From an uncultured Lutibacter sp. (GTDB taxonomy: Bacteria; Bacteroidota; Bacteroidia; Flavobacteriales; Flavobacteriaceae), in assembly GCA_913061425.1 (NCBI GenBank), contig CAJXUO010000100.1, positions 1-6,050 on the forward strand: 6,050 nucleotides of DNA, written 5' to 3'. Positions 6,013 through 6,050 of the stretch are shown here, in pieces. The notes beneath the pieces are model-generated. The model saw only the letters and a program-made list of their open reading frames with translations, did no database searches and was not told the DNA's origin. A program made the translations under genes and the position numbers. Positions within the stretch are counted from its first letter, which is position 1. Every line of letters starts with the position of its first letter.

Positions 6013-6050
6013 CTGTCTCTTATACACATCTGACGCTGCCGACGAATAGA
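6013..6050 (+). other. Illumina Nextera (Tn5) adapter contamination, not genomic
   Basis: CTGTCTCTTATACACATCT at 6013-6031 is the 19-bp Tn5 mosaic end used in Nextera libraries. It is followed directly by GACGCTGCCGACGA (6032-6045), which completes the reverse complement of the Nextera read-1-side adapter. The last five bases, ATAGA (6046-6050), fit the start of the reverse complement of the i5 index CTCTCTAT (known as S502/N502), so this is read-through into the adapter and index. The local composition also becomes more GC-rich than the surrounding DNA. The match over 33 consecutive bases leaves little room for chance. Confidence 0.98.

Noticed and set aside
6013..6031. Tn5 mosaic end as evidence of a natural Tn5/IS50 insertion
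   Set aside because: The bases after the mosaic end are synthetic Nextera adapter, not IS50 sequence, and no transposase or target duplication is present.

Overview
The window is an AT-rich stretch of chromosome from a member of the Bacteroidota, most likely the Flavobacteriaceae. Supporting signs are the family-typical protein sequences (NadD, thymidine kinase, alanine racemase, a bacterial GH3-type enzyme), the absence of Shine-Dalgarno motifs before start codons, A-rich leaders, and TAnnTTTG-like promoter elements. Genus cannot be read from the window. No stretch above 300 bases lacks a gene.

Layout, left to right. Positions 1-327 hold the 3' part of nadD (NAD biosynthesis). After an 80-bp gap comes a very tight + strand trio: a membrane-anchored M23 (LytM-type) metallopeptidase (408-1277), a GH3-family acyl-adenylate/amido-synthetase-like enzyme (1278-2768, starting on the base after the previous stop) and a MOSC-domain protein (2770-3312, 1-bp gap). 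The trio ends in a perfect 14-bp hairpin (3309-3339) that overlaps the last stop codon and probably also stops the converging - strand transcript. On the - strand, transcribed right to left, lie tdk (5630-4995), alr (4925-3822) and mscL (3772-3365), with gaps of 69 and 49 bp; they look like one transcription unit or two coupled ones. Divergent from tdk, a + strand hypothetical protein begins at 5734.

The last 38 bases (6013-6050) are not genomic. They are the Tn5 mosaic end plus the Illumina Nextera read-1-side adapter in reverse complement, followed by five bases that fit the start of an i5 index. Genomic DNA therefore ends at 6012, the last gene is cut there, and its apparent C-terminus (LSLIHI, then stop) is adapter translation.

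Most genes are core housekeeping: cofactor synthesis (nadD), nucleotide salvage (tdk), peptidoglycan precursor supply (alr), wall remodelling (M23) and osmotic safety (mscL). The least understood part is the M23-GH3-MOSC operon, because the substrate of bacterial GH3 proteins is not known to me. I see no CRISPR array, mobile element, RNA gene, defence island or clearly new multi-gene system. The points most worth following are the GH3 operon, a mini-ORF and inverted repeat at the alr start, the missing zinc ligands in thymidine kinase, and the adapter contamination.
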